This document shows, piece by piece, positions 11,338-17,362 of a stretch of 26,774 nucleotides of DNA. The notes under the pieces were generated by a model, which was not told where the DNA came from, ran no database searches, and was given only the letters and a program-made list of their open reading frames with translations. Position 1 is the first letter of the stretch. Every line of letters starts with the position of its first letter. Both the position numbers and the translations under genes were made by a program. This stretch comes from Eubacteriales bacterium (lineage in GTDB: Bacteria; Bacillota; Clostridia; Christensenellales; CAG-138), in the NCBI GenBank assembly GCA_028701165.1, contig JAQVRG010000002.1:1-26774 (forward strand), written 5' to 3'.

Positions 11338-12528
11338 TCACCGAACCCAAAGTCCGCGCGCCGCATCCCATGTATGCCCCGGCGGCGTAAGCCGGCAAGG
11401 ACGCTTTTCCCATCCGCCATCGATCAATCCAGCAAGCGTTTCCATAGGCGGGATCGCACCCGTGGCGGAATAGTCCGTAACGCACATAGCGCCCGCCGCA
11501 CAGGCTACGTTTACAGCCTCCTCCAAAGGCCGTCCGCGCAGCAGCGCCGCAAGGAAGCCCGCGATGCTGGTATCGCCCGCGCCTGTGGCGGAGGCGATCT
11601 TTTCCACGCAATACACAGGCGAAAACACGGAGCGGTTCGACCACGCCGCCGCGTTCTTTGGCGCGGCCTTGCCGAAGCGTTCTTCGCAAAACGCCGCCGC
11701 GTCCGCCGTTTTCGCGTAAAAGCCCAGCGAACCGCACTTGATCACGGCAACGGCGGCGCCCATGTTCAGAAGTTCGTCCGCAAGCGCTTCGATCTGCGCA
11801 AAGGCGATGTTTTTGAGTATGTCGCCATCCGCTTCCCTAAGCCGCTGAAATTCCGCCGGCGCGAGCATGCGCATCAGCTCCTCCACGCTGGGAAGCACCA
11901 TATCCGTATGCGGCAAAACGCTTGCAAGGAGTTTTCGCCAATCCACCGCCGCCATCGCTTCGGCGCTCGGATAGGCCATGTCCAAAGAGGTTGTAACGCC
12001 AAGCGTTTTCACCTTTCTAAGAATGCCGCAAAGCTCCGCCCCGTCGTCCGCATATAAGCGCCGCATGACGGACGGATACCCCACGTGGAACAGCCTAGCT
12101 TGGCGCACGATGGAAAAATCGACGTCCTCCCGCCCGAATTCGTTGTTGGCGGCGGGATTATGCAAAAAGATACGATCGCATCCCTGCGGGGCAAGCACCA
12201 CGCTGTAGGAGGTCGATTGTCCCTTCTTCGTGTGAAAGAACGTGCCGCCGCCGTTCGCCTTCTGCATCAGATCCCGCAGAATGGCGCTCACCTCGTCGTC
12301 GCCCACGCCTGCCATCAGCGCGGCGGATACGCCAAGCTTATTGAGCGCCAGCCCCGTATTGGATACGCTGCCGCCCGTGGACAGGGAAAGCGCGCCCGCA
12401 TCCAACAGCGCGCCCGGTACGAAAAAAGCGCCCGTATCGCCGTTGCAGGGCGCTAACAGCGCCGGCGTGATATCCAAACACACATGTCCGGCGCAAACCG
12501 CTTCGTAAGGAATGGTATTTCCGCACAT
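11338..12528 (-). CDS. PfkB-family carbohydrate kinase
   Basis: This 396-residue ribokinase/PfkB-family kinase is expected to phosphorylate a sugar or sugar-like hydroxyl using ATP in the cytoplasm. The substrate-side motif GGSVSNTG (52-59) and the C-terminal signature ATGAGD (314-319) are clear; Asp319 is the catalytic base of the family. The open frame extends 51 codons upstream, but that stretch crosses the promoter. The ATG at 12528 is preferred because AGGGGGAAGAG lies just ahead of it. It is about 50-80 residues longer than typical ribokinases, with an insertion-rich middle and a C-terminal tail after the fold. No transporter or other sugar gene is adjacent, so the substrate cannot be named. 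Confidence 0.9.
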   Translation of the reverse strand: MCGNTIPYEAVCAGHVCLDITPALLAPCNGDTGAFFVPGALLDAGALSLSTGGSVSNTGLALNKLGVSAALMAGVGDDEVSAILRDLMQKANGGGTFFHTKKGQSTSYSVVLAPQGCDRIFLHNPAANNEFGREDVDFSIVRQARLFHVGYPSVMRRLYADDGAELCGILRKVKTLGVTTSLDMAYPSAEAMAAVDWRKLLASVLPHTDMVLPSVEELMRMLAPAEFQRLREADGDILKNIAFAQIEALADELLNMGAAVAVIKCGSLGFYAKTADAAAFCEERFGKAAPKNAAAWSNRSVFSPVYCVEKIASATGAGDTSIAGFLAALLRGRPLEEAVNVACAAGAMCVTDYSATGAIPPMETLAGLIDGGWEKRPCRLTPPGHTWDAARGLWVR

Positions 12529-12579
12529 TGATCTCTTCCCCCTATCATCTTCTTTGGAACCGATGGATGCAGCATAAAT

Positions 12580-12608
12580 AGGATAGCATATCCCGCGCGG
12601 CGAAACAA
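12580..12608 (-). promoter_or_regulatory. Putative promoter of the PfkB kinase gene
   Basis: The minus strand has TTGTTT (12603-12608), a 17-bp spacer and TATCCT (12580-12585). The match is moderate. It supports the short start at 12528, since the longer frame would begin upstream of the transcript. Confidence 0.55.
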
Positions 12609-12630
12609 TCTCGCATTCCTCCCTCGCGGC

Positions 12631-12659
12631 TTGTATGCGCCCAAAGCGCGTGCTATAAT
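12631..12659 (+). promoter_or_regulatory. Promoter of the CPBP protease gene
   Basis: TTGTAT (12631-12636), a 17-bp spacer and TATAAT (12654-12659) preceded by an extended -10 TG. The predicted start leaves a short leader ending in GGGAGG (12688-12693) before the ATG at 12702. It is divergent from, and 22 bp away from, the kinase promoter. Confidence 0.8.
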
Positions 12660-12701
12660 TGTTTTTTATTACAGTAACCATCGCATTGGGAGGTAAAGAT
12701 C

Positions 12702-13733
12702 ATGGAACAAGCGCAACACAACAGCCAGCATGAAAGAAAGCCCCGCAGGGATCTGTTCCCCCGTCCCGCCTGCATCCTTGAGGCGGCGCAAAGCAGCCGT
12801 TCGCACCCTCTTGCCTTAGAGCTGCTCATCTTCGCCGCCGTCTTTCTCTGCTGCGCCATGATACAGGGCGTCATATTGGCGATCCCCTCCTGTATGTACA
12901 TGCTCCGTTCCGAGGCGTTCCAATCGGCCTTGGCGCTTTTGATGGAGAGCGGCGATACCGCGGCCTATATGCAGGCGGTGATGGACGTCATGTTCAACCT
13001 GCCCGCGTGGCTGCAAATCCTCAATCTTTTCGGTACGCTTTTTGTTATCGTCGGCTTGCTCCTCTATTGCGCCCGCATAGAAAAGCGCAGCCTGCGTTCC
13101 ATGGGGCTTAGCGCCAAAGGCGCAGCGGGCGAATATCTTTTCGGGCTTTTAGCCGGTTTGGCGCTCTTTGTTGCGGCCATCCTGCTTTGCCTTATCACGG
13201 GCACGCTGAAAATAGGCGGCGTTTCGGAGGATTTCTCTTTCCTGAACATCCTTCTCTTTTTCCTCGCCTATCTTGTACAAGGGATGAGCGAAGAGATCCT
13301 CTGCCGCGGTTATCTTATGATCTCCGTTGCCAGACGTCAATCCCTGCCCGTGGCCATCCTTGTAAGCTCGCTGGTCTTTGCGGCGCTGCACCTTGCGAAT
13401 AACGGTCTCACGCCGCTGGCCTTTTTCAATCTCTTCCTCTTTGGCGTAGTCATGGCCGTCTATGTGGTCAAGCGCGGCAATCTTTGGGGCGCCGCCGCCA
13501 TCCACAGCGCTTGGAATTTCGCGCAGGGGAATCTCTTTGGCGTAGCCGTCAGCGGCACATCGCCCGCCGATTCGGTCTTTGTTTCCACGCTCAGCGAGCG
13601 GGGCGCAATGATAAACGGCGGCGCTTTCGGCCTTGAGGGCGGCTTGGCCGTCACGCTCGTGCTTGTTGCCGCAGTGCTTCTTTTGGTGTTCAAGCTCCCG
13701 CCCAAGGCGGATTTTCAGCGCGCCGCGCAATAG
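12702..13733 (+). CDS. CPBP-family intramembrane metalloprotease homologue
   Basis: This 343-residue polytopic membrane protein belongs to the CPBP/Abi (Rce1-like) family. The three family motifs are complete: EEILCR (E197, E198, R202), FAALH (His230) and HSAWN (His268, Asn272). These are the presumed metal and catalytic residues of Rce1-type proteases. Hydrophobic segments are visible at about 38-60, 105-123, 143-168, 180-195, 215-231, 238-255 and 313-332. The N-terminal 35 residues are polar and basic, probably cytoplasmic. In other bacteria the family includes bacteriocin self-immunity proteins and regulators of membrane processing; no bacteriocin gene is seen nearby. The XRE-S24 gene follows on the same strand after 58 bp but has its own promoter. 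Confidence 0.93.
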   Translation: MEQAQHNSQHERKPRRDLFPRPACILEAAQSSRSHPLALELLIFAAVFLCCAMIQGVILAIPSCMYMLRSEAFQSALALLMESGDTAAYMQAVMDVMFNLPAWLQILNLFGTLFVIVGLLLYCARIEKRSLRSMGLSAKGAAGEYLFGLLAGLALFVAAILLCLITGTLKIGGVSEDFSFLNILLFFLAYLVQGMSEEILCRGYLMISVARRQSLPVAILVSSLVFAALHLANNGLTPLAFFNLFLFGVVMAVYVVKRGNLWGAAAIHSAWNFAQGNLFGVAVSGTSPADSVFVSTLSERGAMINGGAFGLEGGLAVTLVLVAAVLLLVFKLPPKADFQRAAQ

Positions 13734-13741
13734 ACTTTTCA

Positions 13742-13770
13742 TTGCGGTGCGCCGCAAACGCCTCTATAAT
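13742..13770 (+). promoter_or_regulatory. Promoter of the XRE-S24 regulator gene
   Basis: TTGCGG (13742-13747), a 17-bp spacer and TATAAT (13765-13770), starting 8 bp after the CPBP stop codon. The short leader contains AAGGGGGTGAT, the ribosome binding site for the ATG at 13792. Confidence 0.75.
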
Positions 13771-13791
13771 GATAGAAGGGGGTGATGGTTC

Positions 13792-14451
13792 ATGGCGCTT
13801 TCGGATACCTTGGCGGCCCTTCGCAAACAAAAAGGGCTTTCTCAAACGCAGGTCGCCGCATTTCTAAGCGAAAACGGCGCGCCGCTTACCCAGAAGGGCG
13901 TATCCAAATGGGAACGCGGCGACACCACGCCGAGCGCCGCGCAGTTTCTGCTGCTGTGCGAGCTTTATCAGGTGCGGGACGTTCTTTCCGTATTTCTTGA
14001 TCAGCCGAACGAAGAAGCGACGCTTAACGCCTCGGGGCAAAGCCGCTTGCGCGAATACCTGCATATGCTGCTTGCAAACGAGGAATTTTGCGAACCGCGC
14101 GCCCTGCCCCTGTACGATATGAACACGGCATACAAAGCAGCGGACCTGACACACCGCGCCGCCGCCGCGCTTCTGCCCGCGTCCCAAGCGCCGCAGGACG
14201 CGGCGTTCGCGCTCCGCGTGCGCGGAGAGAGCATGTCGCCGCTGTTTGAGGACGGGCAGATCGTCTATCTCCAAGCATGCGCATCGCTTTGCGCGGGCGA
14301 TTTCGGCGCTTTCTTTCTAAACGGCGCGCTGCATTGCAAGCTATATATGGCGGCTGCGGGCACCGAGCTCGTATCCGTCAACGAAAAATTCCCGCCCATC
14401 CGCGTACAGCCGCACGACGACTTTCGCATCTTGGGAAAAGTGATCCGATAA
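13792..14451 (+). CDS. XRE-family regulator with S24 (LexA/CI-like) peptidase domain
   Basis: This 219-residue protein has an N-terminal helix-turn-helix (about 4-60, with the motif around GLSQTQVAAFL and VSKWERG) and a C-terminal S24 domain (about 135-219). GESMSP carries the nucleophile Ser147, and Lys183 in HCKLY is at the right distance (36 residues) for the Ser-Lys dyad of LexA, CI and UmuD. In that family RecA-stimulated self-cleavage falls about 35 residues before the serine at Ala-Gly or Cys-Gly. Here residues 108-118 contain no such pair, so cleavage may be altered or absent. No phage genes are nearby. The ATG at 13792 is chosen over an out-of-frame ATG at 13782 because it opens the homologous frame. 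Targets may include itself and the adjacent CPBP gene (inference). Confidence 0.92.
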   Translation: MALSDTLAALRKQKGLSQTQVAAFLSENGAPLTQKGVSKWERGDTTPSAAQFLLLCELYQVRDVLSVFLDQPNEEATLNASGQSRLREYLHMLLANEEFCEPRALPLYDMNTAYKAADLTHRAAAALLPASQAPQDAAFALRVRGESMSPLFEDGQIVYLQACASLCAGDFGAFFLNGALHCKLYMAAAGTELVSVNEKFPPIRVQPHDDFRILGKVIR

Positions 14452-14453
14452 AA

Positions 14454-14495
14454 CGCGCGCCCGCTCATGGCAAGCGGGCGCGTTCGTTATTTTTC
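14454..14495. terminator. Bidirectional intrinsic terminator between XRE-S24 and GH1 genes
   Basis: CGCGCCCGCT (14456-14465) and AGCGGGCGCG (14473-14482) form a perfect 10-bp stem with a 7-nt loop. The plus strand continues TTCGTTATTTTT and the minus strand continues CGTTTTATC, so the hairpin can end both convergent units. Confidence 0.92.
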
Positions 14496-14526
14496 TGTGC
14501 TTTCTTTATTTCTCTGTGTTTTCTTT
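14489..14526. repeat. 19-bp tandem duplication at the 3' end of the GH1 gene
   Basis: Two contiguous 19-bp copies (14489-14507 and 14508-14526) differ at only two positions. The copy at 14508-14526 encodes the last residues of the beta-glucosidase and the start of its stop codon. The other copy lies just past the stop and supplies part of the U-rich tract of the terminator. Confidence 0.8.
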
Positions 14527-15843
14527 ACTATACGCCGCGTACCATTTCGCCGAATCCTTTAGGATACGACGCATGTTCGGATAGTCCATATACACAAGGC
14601 CGAAGCGATCCTCATAGCCCGCGTTCCATTCAAAATTATCCGTCAGGCTCCAATGGAAATAGCCCCGCACGTCCGCGCCTTCCTCCATCGCTTGTTGCAG
14701 CGCCGTAAGGTAGCGGGTCAAAAAATCGATGCGGTCAAGGTCATGCACGCACCCGTCCAAATAGATGCGGTCATTGCAGCCCTGTCCGTTTTCCGTAATG
14801 TAGACGGGCAGCCTATAACGGTCGTAAAGCGTAAGTATGCCGTGATGGATGACCTCCGGCGTAACGGGCCATTTCAAGGAAGTGCGGGGGAAGCCCTCGT
14901 AGCGGCGCACATACTCCCCTTGCTCGTCCACGCCGTTGCCGTTATACACATTGACGCCCAGTATGTCGATAGGCTGCTTGATGATATCGAAATCCGCGGC
15001 GGGCACGCTTTTCGCAAACGCCGCAAGCGCCTCCGGCGCGTTTTCGGGATAATGCCCAAGGATAGCGGGATCGAGGAACCAGTTGTGGGAAAATGTCCAC
15101 TTATCCTCGTCGATCACAAAGGTCGCCGCCTTGGCGGCTGCGCGCCCTTGGGGCGTATCCTCTTCGGGATAGCAGAGCTTGCCCGTGGAGGCAAGACCCA
15201 CGGTGACAGGGCTTGCGCTGTTTTCCCGGATGGTCTTCACGGCCATACCGTGCGCAAGCAGCATATTGTGCATGCAAAGCGCGCACTGCGCCGTGTCGTA
15301 ACGCTTGCCCGGCGCGTGTATGCCGTCCTTGTAGCCTAACCCTACCACGCACTGCGGTTCGTTGAGGGTGAAGTAGTTTTTGACCCGCCCGTCAAAATGC
15401 TTCGCCATCAAGCCAGCAAAGGAGGCGAACGCCTCCGCCGTTTCGCGTTTGAGCCAACCGCCTTTTTCTTCAAGCACGAGCGGCAGATCCCAATGAAACA
15501 GCGTCATAAAAGGCGTTATACCCTCCTTGAGCAGCATATCCACCAGCGCGTCGTAATAAGCTAAGCCCTTCGCGTTGACACTACCCGTTCCGTCGGGACG
15601 TATGCGGGGCCAGCTCACCGAAAAGCGGTACGCGTCCAAGCCCATGGCTTTGATAAGCGCTACATCCTCCTCGAGCCGATGATAGGAATCGCAGGCGACG
15701 TCGCCCGTGTCGCCGTTTTTGATATGCCCCGCCGTATGCGTGAATTCATCCCATACGGACCAGCCCTTGCCGTCCTCGTCCCATCCGCCCTCGATCTGGT
15801 AGGAAGCGCTGGCCGCGCCCCACAAAAAGCCCTTTGGAAACAT
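14506..15843 (-). CDS. Glycoside hydrolase family 1 beta-glucosidase
   Basis: This 445-residue retaining beta-glycosidase of family GH1 should hydrolyse cellobiose-type or aryl beta-glucosides in the cytoplasm; no signal peptide is present. The acid/base is Glu162 in TLNEP and the nucleophile is Glu351 in YITENG. The N-terminal FLWGAASASYQIEGG signature is complete, with Gln16, His117 and Asn161 lining the glycone pocket. The C-terminal NFEWNAGY keeps the Glu that binds the O4/O6 hydroxyls of non-phosphorylated sugars, which argues against a 6-phospho-beta-glucosidase. The ATG at 15843 follows AGGAGG and lies 19 nt after the M20 stop codon, so the two are co-transcribed. The functional link between them is unclear. 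The gene ends at a shared bidirectional terminator. Confidence 0.96.
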   Translation of the reverse strand: MFPKGFLWGAASASYQIEGGWDEDGKGWSVWDEFTHTAGHIKNGDTGDVACDSYHRLEEDVALIKAMGLDAYRFSVSWPRIRPDGTGSVNAKGLAYYDALVDMLLKEGITPFMTLFHWDLPLVLEEKGGWLKRETAEAFASFAGLMAKHFDGRVKNYFTLNEPQCVVGLGYKDGIHAPGKRYDTAQCALCMHNMLLAHGMAVKTIRENSASPVTVGLASTGKLCYPEEDTPQGRAAAKAATFVIDEDKWTFSHNWFLDPAILGHYPENAPEALAAFAKSVPAADFDIIKQPIDILGVNVYNGNGVDEQGEYVRRYEGFPRTSLKWPVTPEVIHHGILTLYDRYRLPVYITENGQGCNDRIYLDGCVHDLDRIDFLTRYLTALQQAMEEGADVRGYFHWSLTDNFEWNAGYEDRFGLVYMDYPNMRRILKDSAKWYAAYSKENTEK

Positions 15844-15862
15844 GTTCTATCCTCCTAAAAAG

Positions 15863-16963
15863 TTATATCGTCAGCAGCCGTTCAAACAGCCGCACACCTT
15901 CGGTCAATATGCTTTCGTCGAAATCGAACGTATCCGCGTGCAGCGGCGTCGCCCGCCCGGTTCCCAGCAGGAAAAACACGCCCGGCACGCGCTTTTGATA
16001 AAAGGAAAAGTCCTCCCCGGCAAGCGACGGCGCATCGATGGGCTTAGGCGCGTCCGCGCCAAGATGCTCCATCACGCTTGCAAACAGCATTTCGTCGTTG
16101 CGCACGGGCGGATAGCCCTCCGACATGGAAAGGCGGATCTTGCAGCCCGTCTCCTCCTCCACCGCCGCCGCGATCCGTTCAAGCTGCGAAAACAAAAACG
16201 CGTGCGTTTCCTCGGAAAAGCTCCGCATGGTGCCGCTTAGCACGGTGTGTGCGCTCAGCGCGTTTTGTACCGTGCCGCTTTGCATAACGCCGAAGCGCAG
16301 CAAACGCTTCTCCCGCTCCGGCAGCGCCGTACCGATCATATCGTAAGCCCTGCAAAGCCACAGCGCGCCGGCGTACAGCGCGTCCGCGCCCTCCTCCATG
16401 CGGGACATGTGGGCGCTTTTCCCAAAGATCTCCACATCCACAATACCGGTCTTGGCCATCATGGGCCCGGGGCTTGCGCGAAGCGCGCCCGCGGGAATGT
16501 CCGGAAAGATGTGTATCGCAAAGATCGCCTTGACGCGGTATTGCTCTAAAACGCCCGTTTCACAGATGTCGCGCGCGCCGCCCGTCGTTTCCTCCGCGGG
16601 CTGGAAGATCAAAAGCACATTGTTGGGAAGCGTCTTTTGCGCGGCAACGATCTCCGCCAAGCCCAGCAGCATGCTCGTGTGCCCGTCGTGCCCGCAGGCG
16701 TGCATGCGTCCGGGATGAACGGACGCGTAGGGCGCTCCAGTTTTCTCCTCCACGGGCAGCGCGTCCATATCGGCGCGAAAGGCCACCGTTTGCGCTTGCC
16801 CCCTGTCAAAATACGCACAAACGGCGCCCTCTATGGGCGAAAACACGCGGCAGCCAAGCGGCGCAAGCAAATCCTTTACATATGCCGTCGTCTCAAAAAG
16901 ATCAAATCCGGTCTCGGGTATACGGTGTAAATCCCGCCTGTAGCGCGTAAGCTTTGTAAGCAT
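15863..16963 (-). CDS. dapL: M20-family amidohydrolase, probable N-acetyl-diaminopimelate deacetylase
   Basis: This 366-residue zinc aminoacylase belongs to family M20D. Metal-ligand motifs are present: MHACGHDGH (Cys90, His92), QPAEE (Glu124/125), His151 in AIHIFP and His342 in PLHAD. RADMDALP (63-70) and LAGEDFSFY are also typical. The family includes N-acyl-amino-acid hydrolases, IAA-amino-acid hydrolases and the N-acetyl-LL-diaminopimelate deacetylase of Bacillus (YkuR). Sequence alone does not separate these. The DapL assignment rests on the divergent lysC-dapA-dapB-dapH operon, whose DapH makes the acetylated pathway intermediate that this enzyme would finally deacetylate. The ATG at 16963 follows GCAGGAGA. 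A GH1 gene follows in the same operon. Confidence 0.8.
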   Translation of the reverse strand: MLTKLTRYRRDLHRIPETGFDLFETTAYVKDLLAPLGCRVFSPIEGAVCAYFDRGQAQTVAFRADMDALPVEEKTGAPYASVHPGRMHACGHDGHTSMLLGLAEIVAAQKTLPNNVLLIFQPAEETTGGARDICETGVLEQYRVKAIFAIHIFPDIPAGALRASPGPMMAKTGIVDVEIFGKSAHMSRMEEGADALYAGALWLCRAYDMIGTALPEREKRLLRFGVMQSGTVQNALSAHTVLSGTMRSFSEETHAFLFSQLERIAAAVEEETGCKIRLSMSEGYPPVRNDEMLFASVMEHLGADAPKPIDAPSLAGEDFSFYQKRVPGVFFLLGTGRATPLHADTFDFDESILTEGVRLFERLLTI

Positions 16964-16998
16964 TCAAGTCTCCTGCCGTTCATGATAGGTCAATTCGT

Positions 16999-17027
16999 AT
17001 TGTACGATGCTTTGCTTCTTTTCGCAA
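16999..17027 (-). promoter_or_regulatory. Promoter of the M20-GH1 operon
   Basis: The minus strand shows TTGCGA (17022-17027), a 17-bp spacer and TACAAT (16999-17004). Its -35 lies only 8 bp from the -35 of the opposing lysC promoter, so polymerase binding at one may hinder the other. Confidence 0.8.
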
Positions 17028-17035
17028 CAATTCTC

Positions 17036-17064
17036 TTGACAAAGCCCGCGGCATATGATAGTTT
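17036..17064 (+). promoter_or_regulatory. Promoter of the lysC-dap operon
   Basis: A consensus TTGACA (17036-17041) is followed at 16-17 bp by a weak -10 (GATAGT at 17058-17063 or TAGTTT at 17059-17064). The start would fall just before the riboswitch aptamer at 17072, which fits L-box organisation. Confidence 0.7.
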
Positions 17065-17071
17065 ATGCGCA

Positions 17072-17230
17072 AGATAGAGGCGCGGAAAAGACAAGGTCAG
17101 CAGGAGCCGACGGGTTATGAGAGCCGACCGCAGCGATTCCGCCGAATTCCTTTGGCAGGTATGCCGTGGGAATGGGGTTTGGGAGAATATCTCAAACACT
17201 GTCTGCAAGGTTTTTGCAGGAGCGCTGTCT
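17072..17230 (+). ncRNA. Lysine riboswitch (L-box) aptamer
   Basis: The leader of lysC contains the conserved lysine-riboswitch blocks in order. The 5' P1 strand with AGATAGAGGCGCG starts at 17072, CGCCGAA lies near 17140, TGGGAATGG follows, and the P4 hairpin GTTTGGGA/TCTCAAAC comes next. The P5 hairpin is CTGCAA/TTGCAG, and the 3' P1 strand is GGAGCGCTGTCT, ending at 17230. P1 closes as AGATAG with CTGTCT (one U-G pair). The ~160-nt length fits the class. Lysine binding in the five-way junction is known to shut off lysine synthesis genes. Here it controls lysC, dapA, dapB and dapH. Confidence 0.95.
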
Positions 17231-17266
17231 GACTTTACCATAATGATATGCCCCGCCGAAACGGGA

Positions 17267-17286
17267 CGTTTGCGTGAGAGCAAGCG
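17267..17286 (+). promoter_or_regulatory. Candidate switching hairpin of the riboswitch expression platform
   Basis: CGTTTGC (17267-17273) and GCAAGCG (17280-17286) form a 7-bp hairpin. The GCAAGC arm (17280-17285) is also perfectly complementary to GCTTGC (17320-17325), the 3' arm of the terminator. The two pairings exclude each other, which suggests how lysine binding is passed to the terminator. Confidence 0.5.
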
Positions 17287-17304
17287 GTTTCATTGGGTTA
17301 TGTA

Positions 17305-17340
17305 GGTCGGAAGCGATATGCTTGCCGGCTTTTATTTTAT
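17305..17340 (+). terminator. Riboswitch-controlled intrinsic terminator upstream of lysC
   Basis: GGTCGGAAGC and GCTTGCCGGC form a stem with one bulged G around GATAT, followed by TTTTATTTTAT. It lies 22 nt before the lysC start, as expected for transcriptional attenuation in the lysine-bound state. Confidence 0.9.
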
Positions 17341-17362
17341 ACATTTTACACAAGGAGGCAGC

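Noticed and set aside
12529..12681. 51-codon upstream extension of the PfkB kinase
   Set aside because: The stretch crosses the likely promoter (12580-12608) and does not resemble the kinase fold. The ATG at 12528 has a good ribosome binding site.
13792..14451. Prophage remnant suggested by a CI/LexA-like repressor
   Set aside because: No integrase, structural phage gene, attachment site or divergent cro-like gene is nearby; flanking genes are ordinary chromosomal ones.
17318..17362. 15-codon upstream extension of lysC
   Set aside because: It starts inside the riboswitch terminator hairpin; the ATG at 17363 has AAGGAGG and gives the standard aspartokinase N-terminus.
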